Shown: positions 9,117 through 17,910, numbered from the stretch's first letter. The stretch is 55,376 nucleotides of DNA from Candidatus Iainarchaeum sp. (GCA_021158055.1 JAGGVJ010000045.1:1-55376), one strand, 5' to 3'. Program-made: numbers and translations. Notes: generated from the letters alone by a model not told the origin.

Positions 9117-11018
9117 ATGGGTTATCTAGACGACATAATAAAAAAGACACGCGAATCAAAACTGGGCGCCGCGCAAAAACAGCCGGACTTTCAACAGGCA
9201 CAACCAGAATCTCCTGTTGAAAACACAGCTGATTCACCCAAACCGACTGACGCAAACGTTCCAGAGAATATTGAAAAAGTTTCCGATTCGCACTCACAAA
9301 ATACAATAAAAAAAATTGCCAGAGCAGTGCTTGGAACAAACAACACTTCAACCCAGGCAAAAAACGCAGCTCAAACCGACCAAGCCAAAACCCAACCTGG
9401 CTTGGTTGAAAGCCAAGATCAAGGCAGTCCAATCGGAATCCAAGCGCCCCCCGTTGCAAGCGCACCGCCGCAGGATCCAGGCGCAAATTCTCAAAACCCC
9501 CAAACACAAGAAGCAATGCCACCAGCTCAAAAACAACCTGCTGAAGAAGAACCCCGCGCCCCGGAAGTGGAAATAAGCGGAAAAAAAACTCTTTTGAACA
9601 GTTACAACAAAGTAAAAATATACAAAGTTGAAAACAAACACATGCTTTTATACGACGTGCCTGTTCCAAAACTCAAGGGCAACGAAGAAATAGTCCTGAA
9701 AACTTTGAAAGAAGCGGCCACAAGACTCATTACTATTGACCCGTCAAAAATACGCGACCCGAAAAGAAGAAGAAACCTGTATCTCCAAAAAGTCAGGGAA
9801 ATCATCAAATCATCCCCAGAGCTTGGGGTGCCAACATTCAAACAAGAGTTCTACGCAGACGCCGTGGTGCGTGAAATGATTGGTTACGGCGTGCTTGACA
9901 TGGTTGTTGAAGACGACAAACTCGAAGAACTCATGGTCATCGGGCCAAACAAACCGGTTCACGTCTACCACCGCGAGTACGGAATGATGCTCACAAACAT
10001 CATGTTCTACAAAGACAGCGAAATAGAAGACATCATCAACAGGATAGCCAGAATGGACGGCAAACGCGTTGACAGGATGAGTCCGTTGCTTGACGCAAAA
10101 CTCGCAGACGGCTCCAGAGTAAACGCAACCATAAAGCCCGCTTCAATTGACGGGGCAACAATAACCATCAGAAAATTCCGGGAAGACCCATTCACAATAA
10201 CAGACCTTATCAAATCACAGACAATAGACACTGACCTGGCCGCGTTTCTGTGGATGTGCGTTGACGGCCTCGGGGCAAAACCGGCAAACATCCTGATTGC
10301 AGGAGGAACCGGTTCAGGAAAAACCACCACCTTAAACGTGCTTTCAAGCTTCATCCCAATATTTGAAAGAGTGGTGTCAATTGAAGACACTGCCGAATTA
10401 CAGCTTCCGCTAAACCACTGGATACGGCTTGAATCAAGGCATGCGGGGGTTGAAGGAACCGGTGAAATAACAATGGACGGTCTTGTAAAAAACTCACTCA
10501 GAATGAGGCCGGACAGAATCATAGTGGGTGAAGTCAGGGGAAAAGAAGCATCAACACTTTTCACTGCAATGAACACAGGCCACGACGGGTGCTTTGGGAC
10601 AGTTCACGCAAACTCGGCAAAAGAAACAACCATCAGGCTGCAGTCATCACCGATGAACGTCCCGAGAATCATGCTTGGAGCACTGAACTTCATTATCATA
10701 CAACGCAGGATACACGACAGGAGAAAAGGAACCATCAGAAGAATAACAGAAATCGCCGAAATAAAAGGCGTGCTTGAAGGAAACCTTGAAGTCGACCCGC
10801 TTTACGTGTGGGATGCAGCGACCGACAAAATGAAATCAACCGGAATACCCTCAAAATACCTTGAAGAAATATCAAAATACACGGGTCTGAATCTAAACGA
10901 AATAGAAAAAGAAATACAGGCACGCAAAAAAATAATTGAAAAAATTGTGAAATCAAACATCAGGGAAATGGACAAAGTGTGTGAAATAACGCAAAACTAT
11001 ATATCCAACAAAAAATAA
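9117..11018 (+). CDS. Type IV pilus assembly/secretion ATPase (GspE/TadA/FlaI family)
   Basis: A cytoplasmic hexameric motor that powers pilin assembly with the TadC-like membrane proteins encoded next. Residues up to about 150 form a long Pro/Gln/Ala-rich, probably disordered segment. The core follows, with Walker A GGTGSGKTTT, an Asp box near SIEDTAELQLP, Walker B RPDRIIVGEVRG and the His box GHDGCFGTVHANSA. The length of 633 residues exceeds most archaeal FlaI/PilB proteins because of the N-terminal tail. It is the first gene of the pilus operon. Confidence 0.93.
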   Translation: MGYLDDIIKKTRESKLGAAQKQPDFQQAQPESPVENTADSPKPTDANVPENIEKVSDSHSQNTIKKIARAVLGTNNTSTQAKNAAQTDQAKTQPGLVESQDQGSPIGIQAPPVASAPPQDPGANSQNPQTQEAMPPAQKQPAEEEPRAPEVEISGKKTLLNSYNKVKIYKVENKHMLLYDVPVPKLKGNEEIVLKTLKEAATRLITIDPSKIRDPKRRRNLYLQKVREIIKSSPELGVPTFKQEFYADAVVREMIGYGVLDMVVEDDKLEELMVIGPNKPVHVYHREYGMMLTNIMFYKDSEIEDIINRIARMDGKRVDRMSPLLDAKLADGSRVNATIKPASIDGATITIRKFREDPFTITDLIKSQTIDTDLAAFLWMCVDGLGAKPANILIAGGTGSGKTTTLNVLSSFIPIFERVVSIEDTAELQLPLNHWIRLESRHAGVEGTGEITMDGLVKNSLRMRPDRIIVGEVRGKEASTLFTAMNTGHDGCFGTVHANSAKETTIRLQSSPMNVPRIMLGALNFIIIQRRIHDRRKGTIRRITEIAEIKGVLEGNLEVDPLYVWDAATDKMKSTGIPSKYLEEISKYTGLNLNEIEKEIQARKKIIEKIVKSNIREMDKVCEITQNYISNKK

Positions 11019-11083
11019 ACATTAAAAACTACATACTTATGAATAACAATGATACATAAACTTGAAATCCAAGGGGAACACCA

Positions 11084-12208
11084 ATGAGCAGCAAAGACGA
11101 AGAAGACAAAATAAAACGACTCAAGGAAATTGTCGAAGGAGACAGCGGTGAAAAAGAACTCATTGATTACTCCAAAGTGGAAAAAATTGTCTCAAGGCTA
11201 AAAAAAGACGAAGGAAAATACGGCGACGACGAAGAAGCCCTTGAAAAAATCGGGCTCAAAAAAGGGACAAAAACCGGGCAGTTAAGCGGGGAGCGAATCA
11301 GCGACCTTTCCGAAAACGAAAGCCCGCTTATCAGGGCAATCGGCTCCATTTACAGCAAACTCGGGGGACCGGCACAAGCCATTGACAACCTCCTGAAAAA
11401 AACACCTCTCGCAAAAGGACTGAAACATTACTTAATCGCGGCAAAAATGAGGTTTTCTGTCGCGCAATACCTTGCAATAACTGTCACCGTACTCCTTCTC
11501 TCCATAATCATCTCCACAATACTCCTCATTACACTTACTGCCGCGCTAAAACTTCCGCCGATGACAGTCCTGCTCGGAGTTCCGGCACTAAACCTGTTTG
11601 TCTTAATAATCCTCTTCACAATTCCGAAAAGCAAGGCAAAATCAAGAGCATCAGCTGTTGACAAGGAACTGCCGTTTGCGCTTCGGCACATGGCAACAGA
11701 AATAAAAGCAGGTCTTGGACTGCACAAGTCAATGGCTTCAATTTCAGACGCCAACTACGGCGTTCTGTCAGACGAATTCTCAACCACCCTGAAAGAAATA
11801 GAACAGGGAACCTCAACTGAAGGAGCACTTCGAAGAATGGCAGGGCGCTCTGAATCAGAAGGCCTGAAACGCGCGATAAACCACATAATACGCGCTTTGA
11901 AAACAGGCGGAAACCTTTCAGACCTGATAATCTCAATTGCAGACGACGTGTCATTTGAACTCAGGATGAAGCTTGCCGACTTCACGGAAAAACTGAATTT
12001 CTTTGGATTAATCTACATATTCATGGCAATAGTGACGCCGGTTTTCTTTTCAATAATAAACGCAATCATGAACATCCCAATAGAAGGGGGGGTAAAACTG
12101 TTCACGCCGCTGCCGTTGAACTTAGTTGCGGTAGTGTATTTTCTGGCATTCCCCATGCTTCTTGTTTTACTGGTGTTTTTGGTAAAATCAAGCCAACCGG
12201 AGATATAA
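11084..12208 (+). CDS. TadC-like type IV pilus membrane platform protein
   Basis: A 374-residue integral membrane protein of the GspF/TadC type, which forms the inner-membrane platform for the pilus ATPase. About 110 charged cytoplasmic residues precede two membrane helices (about 125-190). A soluble T2SSF-type domain follows (motifs LPFALRHMATEIKAGLGLHKSM and RAINHIIRALKTGGNLSDLI), then two more helices at the C-terminus. GGGGAA precedes the ATG. It follows the ATPase and lies 23 bases before a second TadC-like gene; such paired TadC genes are common in archaeal pilus loci. Confidence 0.88.
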   Translation: MSSKDEEDKIKRLKEIVEGDSGEKELIDYSKVEKIVSRLKKDEGKYGDDEEALEKIGLKKGTKTGQLSGERISDLSENESPLIRAIGSIYSKLGGPAQAIDNLLKKTPLAKGLKHYLIAAKMRFSVAQYLAITVTVLLLSIIISTILLITLTAALKLPPMTVLLGVPALNLFVLIILFTIPKSKAKSRASAVDKELPFALRHMATEIKAGLGLHKSMASISDANYGVLSDEFSTTLKEIEQGTSTEGALRRMAGRSESEGLKRAINHIIRALKTGGNLSDLIISIADDVSFELRMKLADFTEKLNFFGLIYIFMAIVTPVFFSIINAIMNIPIEGGVKLFTPLPLNLVAVVYFLAFPMLLVLLVFLVKSSQPEI

Positions 12209-12231
12209 TAAAATAAGGTACAGGTGCAAAA

Positions 12232-13143
12232 ATGAACGGAATTGAATTATCAGAACGGTTTGAGTTTCTTGCAAAGTACAAAAAGTATATGAACTCAGCA
12301 AAACTCGCAGCCCCTCCAGAAATCTGGATAGTCGGTTCAATCATAGCATCAGCAGTCCTTTCTTACCTGTCATTTATCCTGCTGAACGACTTTTTCGGAA
12401 GCATTATCTTATTATTGTTTTTGGGAACATTCAGCCTGGGATACCCATACATGCTGCACCAAAAACGCATTGAAGACATTGACAAAAACCTTCCCGGGGT
12501 GTTAAGGGAGATTGCGACCTCGCTCAAGTCCGGGGGAACCATGGAACACTCACTCAAAGAAGTCATTGAATCCGATCACGGGGCAATGACACACGAGATA
12601 AAAGTAGTGATTAAAGAGATGCGGGACGGGAAAACATTTTCCGACGCAATGAAATCCATGGCCAGACGAGCCGATTCACAGCTCCTTGAAAGGTCTGTGT
12701 TTATAATCGTGGACGCGGTAAAAGCAGGTGCAAGCATCGCTGATGTTCTGGAGGCGCTGGCTGAAGACATCAGAAAAATATACAGGCTGAAAAGAGACAG
12801 GGTCTCAAAAACAACCATGCAGTTTATGTTCATAATCTTCGCAGGGGGACTGATTGCACCAGTACTATTCGGGCTCTCGGTCCAGATACTCCACTTCATG
12901 ATCACAAGCGCCACTTCGGGAACAAGCGACATCGCATTAAAAGCACTTGACGCAGAAAAAACATTAACTGACTATATGACAATTTATTTAATCATAGAAG
13001 CGGCTTTCTCATCGCTCATGATCTCAATAATCCGCACAGGAAAATTCACAAAAGTAATCACGTACGGCCCGATGATGATTGCAATGGCTTACTTTTTCTT
13101 CAAAGTCGGCCAGGTGTTTGGAGGCATGCTTCTCGGGGCATAA
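12232..13143 (+). CDS. Second TadC-like pilus membrane platform protein
   Basis: A 303-residue paralog of the preceding gene without its long cytoplasmic N-terminus. Two helices (about 25-65) are followed by the T2SSF-type domain (LPGVLREIATSLKSGGTMEHSLKEV and RSVFIIVDAVKAGASIADVLEAL) and several C-terminal helices. It probably pairs with the upstream protein as the platform. Pilin genes begin 18 bases downstream, so all of these are likely one transcript. Confidence 0.88.
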   Translation: MNGIELSERFEFLAKYKKYMNSAKLAAPPEIWIVGSIIASAVLSYLSFILLNDFFGSIILLLFLGTFSLGYPYMLHQKRIEDIDKNLPGVLREIATSLKSGGTMEHSLKEVIESDHGAMTHEIKVVIKEMRDGKTFSDAMKSMARRADSQLLERSVFIIVDAVKAGASIADVLEALAEDIRKIYRLKRDRVSKTTMQFMFIIFAGGLIAPVLFGLSVQILHFMITSATSGTSDIALKALDAEKTLTDYMTIYLIIEAAFSSLMISIIRTGKFTKVITYGPMMIAMAYFFFKVGQVFGGMLLGA

Positions 13144-13161
13144 TTAAAGCAAGGTGGTTTA

Positions 13162-13326
13162 ATGGATGAAAAAGGACAGGCATCAATCGCACAACTGCTC
13201 ATGATCGGAGCCGCCGTAGTTATTACTGTAATCGTCATAGGTGTTTACAAATCAACCCTGAGCGGAACTGTCGGAAGTTCTAAAACGCAACTTGAAGAAT
13301 TTGCGGAACAAGCAGGGGAAATTTAA
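13162..13326 (+). CDS. Short type IV pilin-like protein (54 aa)
   Basis: The start MDEKGQASIAQLL carries a class III (prepilin) signal peptide with cleavage expected between G and Q, then about 20 hydrophobic residues and a short charged tail ending EEFAEQAGEI. AAGGTGG precedes the ATG. Unlike its neighbours, the mature protein lacks glutamate at position 5 (the string is QASIA), a residue normally important for pilin docking, so it may be a structural variant or accessory pilin. Confidence 0.85.
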   Translation: MDEKGQASIAQLLMIGAAVVITVIVIGVYKSTLSGTVGSSKTQLEEFAEQAGEI

Positions 13327-13443
13327 ACCAAACCAGAGCAAACGCCTGAAAAACAAAACTTATTTAAAAACAAAAGCATTTAAAGGGTTAATCAAAAACA
13401 AAAAAGTTAACTGGAAACAAAAACAACTTCGGAGATGGGTAAA

Positions 13444-13557
13444 ATGAAAATTACAACTGGAATAAAAGGACAGGGAGCAATCGAATACCTGCTCATGATA
13501 GCCGGGGCCGTTGCCTTGGCAATTGTAGCCATAACAGTTTTACAGGGAGTACTATAA
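13444..13557 (+). CDS. Minimal class III signal-peptide pilin (37 aa)
   Basis: The 37-codon ORF starts with MKITTGIKG, the predicted prepilin leader. Mature sequence QGAIEYLLMIAGAV then continues as pure hydrophobic helix and stops after LQGVL, leaving only 28 residues. Glutamate 5 is present. GGAGATGGG lies upstream of the ATG. Its N-terminus nearly matches the next gene, so it could be a pilin made only of the N-terminal helix, or a shortened duplicate. Intact start, ribosome site and operon position argue that it is expressed. Confidence 0.8.
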   Translation: MKITTGIKGQGAIEYLLMIAGAVALAIVAITVLQGVL

Positions 13558-13592
13558 TCTAAATCAATCAATCTATATATGGAGGCGTGGAA

Positions 13593-14129
13593 ATGGTTTT
13601 TACAAAAGACAAAATAGGGCAGGGAGCAATCGAATATCTTCTGATGATTGCAGGAGCAGTCGTTGTGGCTGTCGTGGTCATCGTGCTCATACAGGGAATG
13701 GCTCAAAGCGGAGAATCACAGGCGCTTGACGCACAATACAACGCGCAAGTAGAAACATCAAAAATCGGGGCAACAATATTAACAGGGGCAGGTACCAGCG
13801 TAGGAAGCGGCTTAAAATTATGCGGAGGATCAGTCATTGGAACAGGGGTAATCATACCTACCGGCACAACAATCCCTGCTAAAACATACTTCCCGTCAAA
13901 TATGGTAATTCCAGATACTAACGATTTTATGTACAATGGTGCAAATATGACTGGAGGCAGTCAACTTGCCGGCTCTGTAATAATAGATAATGACATAGTA
14001 CTCAATTCTGCGTACACCTTAGGTTTTGATATGTTAATACCGCAAGGCACACATGTACTTGTGGGCGCATCAGCTATGGAGCCTGGCGTGTACACAATAT
14101 GGCAAAAAGGAAAAATTAACGGGTGCTAA
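13593..14129 (+). CDS. Type IV pilin with C-terminal globular domain (probable major pilin)
   Basis: The prepilin leader MVFTKDKIG precedes QGAIEYLLMIAGAVVV, with glutamate 5 present and a long hydrophobic helix. The mature domain is Gly/Thr/Ile-rich (repeated GSG, GTG and IPTG-like turns) and suggests a beta-rich head. Two cysteines (in LCGG and the terminal NGC) could form a disulfide. GGAGG at 13581-13585 decides the ATG at 13593 over an upstream in-frame GTG. A strong hairpin terminator follows directly, which fits an abundant product. Calling it the major pilin is inference. Confidence 0.87.
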   Translation: MVFTKDKIGQGAIEYLLMIAGAVVVAVVVIVLIQGMAQSGESQALDAQYNAQVETSKIGATILTGAGTSVGSGLKLCGGSVIGTGVIIPTGTTIPAKTYFPSNMVIPDTNDFMYNGANMTGGSQLAGSVIIDNDIVLNSAYTLGFDMLIPQGTHVLVGASAMEPGVYTIWQKGKINGC

Positions 14130-14133
14130 ATGT

Positions 14134-14160
14134 GAAGGGCTTTTGCCCTTCCTTTTTTCT
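14134..14160 (+). terminator. Hairpin terminator after pilin
   Basis: A 7-bp stem GAAGGGC/GCCCTTC with a TTTT loop is followed directly by CTTTTTTC. It sits 4 bases after the pilin stop and may separate the abundant pilin message from the minor pilins downstream. Confidence 0.75.
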
Positions 14161-14187
14161 TTTTAAAAAAATCAAACAAGTGTAAAA

Positions 14188-14391
14188 ATGGATGAAAAAG
14201 CACAGGTTTCAATCGAATACCTTTTCATGGTAACCGTCTCCCTAATTCTTATCTCGATTGTTTCCAGTGTGGTATTTGGATTCGGTCGATTCAGCAACGC
14301 AAACACTGACTTAATAGACAACACTTCAACAGCCGACCCGGACGACGGCCTGAAAAACGAAATGCTTAAAGGGTGGCTAAACACCACTTAA
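14188..14391 (+). CDS. Short type IV pilin-like protein (67 aa)
   Basis: MDEKAQVSIEYLF is a class III signal peptide in which alanine replaces the usual glycine before the cleavage site; glutamate 5 is present. One hydrophobic helix is followed by a polar tail with an NTSTADPDDG stretch. It belongs to a series of three very short pilins between the terminator and the prepilin peptidase. No strong ribosome site is seen; the ATG follows a GTGTAAAA string. Confidence 0.82.
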   Translation: MDEKAQVSIEYLFMVTVSLILISIVSSVVFGFGRFSNANTDLIDNTSTADPDDGLKNEMLKGWLNTT

Positions 14392-14448
14392 AGAGCGGAT
14401 AAACACCGCCACTTCATAATAAAACAATAGTAATTGTGATATGATACT

Positions 14449-14613
14449 ATGGATGAAAAAGGACAAGCTGAAATCGAATACCTGCTCATGACCGTTCTTG
14501 GGATATCCATGATAAGTGTTGCAATAATAGTCGCATCACAATCAGAACTCATAGTAAACCAAACACGAACAGGAGTGCAGAGCATACGGGAAACACTTCT
14601 CATAAACAGCTAA
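14449..14613 (+). CDS. Short type IV pilin-like protein (54 aa)
   Basis: MDEKGQAEIEYLL gives a standard class III signal peptide with G/Q cleavage and glutamate 5. A hydrophobic helix of about 20 residues is followed by a polar stretch ending SIRETLLINS. It lies in tandem with near-identical leaders before and after it, which points to duplication of a minimal pilin module. Confidence 0.85.
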   Translation: MDEKGQAEIEYLLMTVLGISMISVAIIVASQSELIVNQTRTGVQSIRETLLINS

Positions 14614-14624
14614 AAGGCAATAAC

Positions 14625-14795
14625 ATGAACATGGATGAAAAAGGACAAACATCAATAGAATACCTCCTGATTGTATCAGTCCTGCTTTTAATAGTTGCAT
14701 CTGCGTCCTCAATAGCCATACAAATAAGAAAAATCGGGGTTGCCATGGACTCCCGCGCACTTGAATACAAATCAGCAGTAATCTCAAAAATGTAA
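14625..14795 (+). CDS. Short type IV pilin-like protein (56 aa)
   Basis: The leader MNMDEKG precedes QTSIEYLLIVSVLLL with glutamate 5 and one helix, then a short polar tail (KIGVAMDSRALEYKSAVISKM). The start is either the ATG at 14625, with AAAGG about 8 bases upstream, or the ATG at 14631, which would match its neighbours (MDEKGQ). I used 14625 for ribosome-site spacing. Confidence 0.83.
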   Translation: MNMDEKGQTSIEYLLIVSVLLLIVASASSIAIQIRKIGVAMDSRALEYKSAVISKM

Positions 14796-14886
14796 CCTTG
14801 TTCAGACAGATCAAACAAGCAACCGGCAAACCGAACTATTCAGCAAAAAGTATTAATTTCAGCGCAACTCTTTCTTTACTGATCAA

Positions 14887-15984
14887 ATGTATGCATACCT
14901 CACGCTCTTTCTGACAACAATCTACCTTGCCGCAGCAAGCTATTCAGACATCAAAACCAGGTTTGTCAAAAACAAACTCACTTACTCAATGACTGCACTC
15001 GGATTCCTGATCCATGCAACCCAAAGCATTCTTGAATCAAACCCGCAACCCCTCATGTTCTCAATTGCCGCCGCAACCACAGCATACGTTTTTGTTTACT
15101 TTCTCTGGAGGCTCGGCGTGTTTGCAGGGGGAGACGCAAAACTCATAGTCGGCATCGCAGCAATGCTTCCGACCCACCCGTTTTCAGCTTACCCGTCACT
15201 CACGAACCCGCTGCTTGAAATCACCACTGCAACGGCATATCCCTTGTTCTGGGCGACCGTGACAGCAATGAGCTTTATCTCAATCGCCCCATTCATACTG
15301 ATCTACTGCGCATACCATTCAATTCGGCTCAAAAAAACAGGCCTTCATATGCTTTCAAAAAAACCGTTTCTTGACGCAATGCTTTTAACCGGGTGGACAA
15401 CAATCTCTTTTCTTTCAAACCTTCCCTGGTTTATTGTGATTCCTGGAATCTTCGCGGTTTTTGCAGCAAACTCAAAAATCAAAACCCCTGTTCTTCCCAT
15501 TGTGTTGATTTCAACAGGGTTGTTTTTGGCGCTTGAGCTGACAGTGCAGGTTTTAGCCCCGACAATTTTCCTGCTTTACACATTTGATCTCGGCAAAAAG
15601 TTTTACAAAACCACAAGCAAACACGTGCTGTCACAGGAAAAAAAAATAAGCGAACTTGAAGAAGGAGACATAATCAGTGAAGAAGTGTTTTTTGAAGACA
15701 ACCGGCTTGTCAAAAGAAAACACGATTTTTTTGAACCAATAAAACTTCTTCTTTCAAACAACAAGGAAAAACTGGCAAAACTCAACTCAAGGCAATGGAT
15801 TGCAAACCCAAAAAGGGCAGCCGGACTTACAGAAGAAGAGCTCGCAAAATTAAACGAGCTCTCAAAAAAAGGACTCATTAACTCACTCACCGTGAAAAAG
15901 TCAGTTCCCTTCACACCCGCAATATTTATAGGGTTCCTGTTATCTATGATAATTGGAGATTTCTTATGGCTTGTGATAAAATGA
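14887..15984 (+). CDS. Archaeal type IV prepilin peptidase (A24 family)
   Basis: A membrane aspartyl protease that removes class III signal peptides from the pilins encoded around it. The first catalytic aspartate is D21 in SYSDIKTR and the second is D83 in FAGGDAKL, the GxGD-type motif. About six or more hydrophobic segments are visible. The 365 residues exceed a minimal A24 domain, and the C-terminal third (from about residue 240) is a charged cytoplasmic region (KISELEEGDIISEEVFF, AAGLTEEELAKLNEL) followed by a final helix. A paralog with the same architecture lies at 48167-49306. The stop overlaps the next pilin gene. Confidence 0.9.
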   Translation: MYAYLTLFLTTIYLAAASYSDIKTRFVKNKLTYSMTALGFLIHATQSILESNPQPLMFSIAAATTAYVFVYFLWRLGVFAGGDAKLIVGIAAMLPTHPFSAYPSLTNPLLEITTATAYPLFWATVTAMSFISIAPFILIYCAYHSIRLKKTGLHMLSKKPFLDAMLLTGWTTISFLSNLPWFIVIPGIFAVFAANSKIKTPVLPIVLISTGLFLALELTVQVLAPTIFLLYTFDLGKKFYKTTSKHVLSQEKKISELEEGDIISEEVFFEDNRLVKRKHDFFEPIKLLLSNNKEKLAKLNSRQWIANPKRAAGLTEEELAKLNELSKKGLINSLTVKKSVPFTPAIFIGFLLSMIIGDFLWLVIK

Positions 15985-16427
15985 CAAAAACTCTTTGCGG
16001 GACAAAAAGAGGACAAATTGCAGTGGAATTCATTTTTTTAATGCTCATAATTTTCACTTTAATTGCAACCATTGTCGCACCCGCATCATCAGTTGCAGTT
16101 GACAGCGTGAAAGAAGTCGGAGGAACCGCGCAATGCAAACTGAACGCCAGGATGCTTGCAAACGCAATTGACTCAGTGAACATCGCGGGAGACGGTGCAA
16201 AACAAACACTTTACCTGCAACTGCCCCCAAACTGCTCGCTTGACACCACAGCGGGTTCAGAAGAAGTGAACTTTGAATTCACCCAGGCAGGCAACACAAA
16301 CCAAGGCACAGTCGGATTAAAAACTTCAACAAATGCAATTACCTGCAACAACCCGGATTCCGCAGCACCTGCAACAATAGAAGCAGAAATCACTGCGACA
16401 TCCGTAACCTGCACAACCACCCCGTAA
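15966..16427 (+). CDS. Type IV pilin-like protein (about 153 aa)
   Basis: The segment KRGQIAVEFIFLMLIIF is a class III signal peptide with glutamate 5 and a long hydrophobic helix. The C-terminal domain is about 110 residues, with three or four cysteines (AQCKLN, PNCSLD, ITCNN, VTCTTTP). The start is the ATG at 15966, with GGAG 8 bases upstream, or the ATG at 15981, which overlaps the peptidase stop. Either way translation is coupled to the peptidase gene. Confidence 0.82.
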   Translation: MACDKMTKTLCGTKRGQIAVEFIFLMLIIFTLIATIVAPASSVAVDSVKEVGGTAQCKLNARMLANAIDSVNIAGDGAKQTLYLQLPPNCSLDTTAGSEEVNFEFTQAGNTNQGTVGLKTSTNAITCNNPDSAAPATIEAEITATSVTCTTTP

Positions 16428-16449
16428 ACGCAACCAACAAGACGGTAAC

Positions 16450-16872
16450 ATGAAAAACCATTCCATGAAACGCGGGCAAACAGCAATTGAAGCGCTGCTT
16501 GCATTAAGCATTGTCCTAATACTTGCCACAGCAAGCTTTTCAGGCCTGAACGAAGAAACCCTATTAAACAACTCGGCAATCCTTTCAAGAGAATGCACCC
16601 TCCGCGCAATCAACGACACACACTACAACTCCGGAGCAGTGAACACAAACAACGTCATGAGAATAACCGGAATAACCCCTTCCAGCCCGCCCGGCCCGAC
16701 ATCATTCGACGCCGACAGTGCTGAAATGATTGTCTACAGCGAAGAAAGCGGACAGATAAATGCAGGATCTTCGCTGGAAACCAGCATCAATACTTACTGC
16801 AACGGAAACCCGACTCCGGACGACATCATATCCGGGTTTCTTGAAAACGTAAACGTTTCACTTCCCCCATGA
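16450..16872 (+). CDS. Type IV pilin-like protein (140 aa)
   Basis: MKNHSMKRGQTAIEALLALSI has a class III signal peptide (RG/Q cleavage, glutamate 5) and a hydrophobic helix to about residue 30. The polar C-terminal domain has a Pro-rich turn (TPSSPPGPTSF) and two cysteines (RECTL, TYCNG). It ends the main pilus operon. An alternative start is the ATG six codons in (MKRGQ). Confidence 0.82.
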   Translation: MKNHSMKRGQTAIEALLALSIVLILATASFSGLNEETLLNNSAILSRECTLRAINDTHYNSGAVNTNNVMRITGITPSSPPGPTSFDADSAEMIVYSEESGQINAGSSLETSINTYCNGNPTPDDIISGFLENVNVSLPP

Positions 16873-16895
16873 TAATTTTTTAAAGGCGGGATTGC

Positions 16896-17525
16896 ATGAA
16901 TGAAAACAAACAAGAAAAAAAACATGACAAAACCGCAGGCAACACAAAAAGGAAAAAACACATCCTGCTTGCTCTTCAGATACTCATAATCGCGACAATT
17001 GTTGCAAACACTTTCGCAGTCATATTCCCTGACATTTGCATCACCGCCTTTTTAGTGACCCTGGCGTTTTTTGCAATCATTGCCTACATCATAAGAACAA
17101 AAATTTCGCAGATCTACCCGCAAGACAAACATGCATACTACGTGTTTTTTGCAGGAATAGCTTTTCTTGCAGTCCTGATGCCTCAAATACCAAAACTGCT
17201 TGTCAACGGCACAGTTAACCTGCGCTTTGTTTACTACAACTTTCTCTGGAGCACGTTTCTTTTAATCGGCGCAATTGTCCTGTTTTACATCGGCTTCTTT
17301 GTGTTCTTCGGCAGAAACTACACCTACGCAAAAGTAGTGTTGGCAGACAATGAAAAAGCAGCTGTTGAAACAACTTTCGATCTCCTGGCGCGCTCGCAGG
17401 AAGGAAGCTTTGTGGTTGAAAACAGCGCAAAAGCAAAAAAAGGCGACAAAGTAAAAGTGCGGGTCCGCGGAAGCCTGTTCGGCACAAGGAAACCGACAGA
17501 AACAATTGAGGTAACAAGTGAATGA
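16896..17525 (+). CDS. Polytopic membrane protein of unknown function (209 aa)
   Basis: A Lys-rich cytoplasmic start is followed by about four membrane helices (roughly 22-45, 48-68, 83-100 and 115-140), then a soluble C-terminal domain of about 65 residues with a Lys/Arg-rich stretch (KAKKGDKVKVRVRGS). It may relate to archaeal DUF2101-type membrane proteins, but I cannot confirm this. It overlaps the next gene by 8 bases, so the two are co-translated and probably work together. Confidence 0.65.
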   Translation: MNENKQEKKHDKTAGNTKRKKHILLALQILIIATIVANTFAVIFPDICITAFLVTLAFFAIIAYIIRTKISQIYPQDKHAYYVFFAGIAFLAVLMPQIPKLLVNGTVNLRFVYYNFLWSTFLLIGAIVLFYIGFFVFFGRNYTYAKVVLADNEKAAVETTFDLLARSQEGSFVVENSAKAKKGDKVKVRVRGSLFGTRKPTETIEVTSE

Positions 17526-17910
17526 CACGCAGCTAAACCAAATCGGACTCACTGCGTCAGTAATCGGCTTAGTCCTGCTTTTCGTGTTCTCAACGCAGAC
17601 CGTGCCTGAAAAAACCAAGCTTTCAGACCTGCAGGAAATGCCCTTGGGCTCAACAGTGCTTACAAAAGGATACATTAAATCAAGCTACGTAAGCCAAAAC
17701 AACAACCTTTTTCTGAAAATCGTCGAAGGAAGCGCCTCAATTGACGTCGTCATGTTTGAAAGAACATACTCAAAATACAAAACATTGAACGAAAACAACC
17801 CGGTTTCCCTTGCAAAAGGAAAACTTGCGGTCGTGTGCGGGAAACTCACTGAATACGAAGGAAAAAACGAGATAATAATCAACTCGCCTGACTGCCTGAA
17901 AATCATCTGA
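17518..17910 (+). CDS. Membrane-anchored OB-fold protein
   Basis: A 130-residue protein with one N-terminal helix (about 10-25) and an OB-fold-like domain: GSTVLTKGYIKS, NLFLKIVEGSASIDVVMFE, KLAVVCGKLTEYEGKNEIII, a pattern like tRNA_anti/OB nucleic-acid-binding domains. The start is a GTG at 17518 inside the end of the upstream gene. Partner and ligand are unknown. A membrane-tethered OB domain paired with a polytopic partner suggests an envelope-associated complex, but that is inference. Confidence 0.65.
   Translation: MNDTQLNQIGLTASVIGLVLLFVFSTQTVPEKTKLSDLQEMPLGSTVLTKGYIKSSYVSQNNNLFLKIVEGSASIDVVMFERTYSKYKTLNENNPVSLAKGKLAVVCGKLTEYEGKNEIIINSPDCLKII

Noticed and set aside
9117-16872. Archaellum (fla/arl) locus
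   Set aside because: No FlaJ-specific, FlaH, FlaG or FlaF genes are recognisable. The paired TadC-like proteins and many short pilins fit a type IV pilus better.
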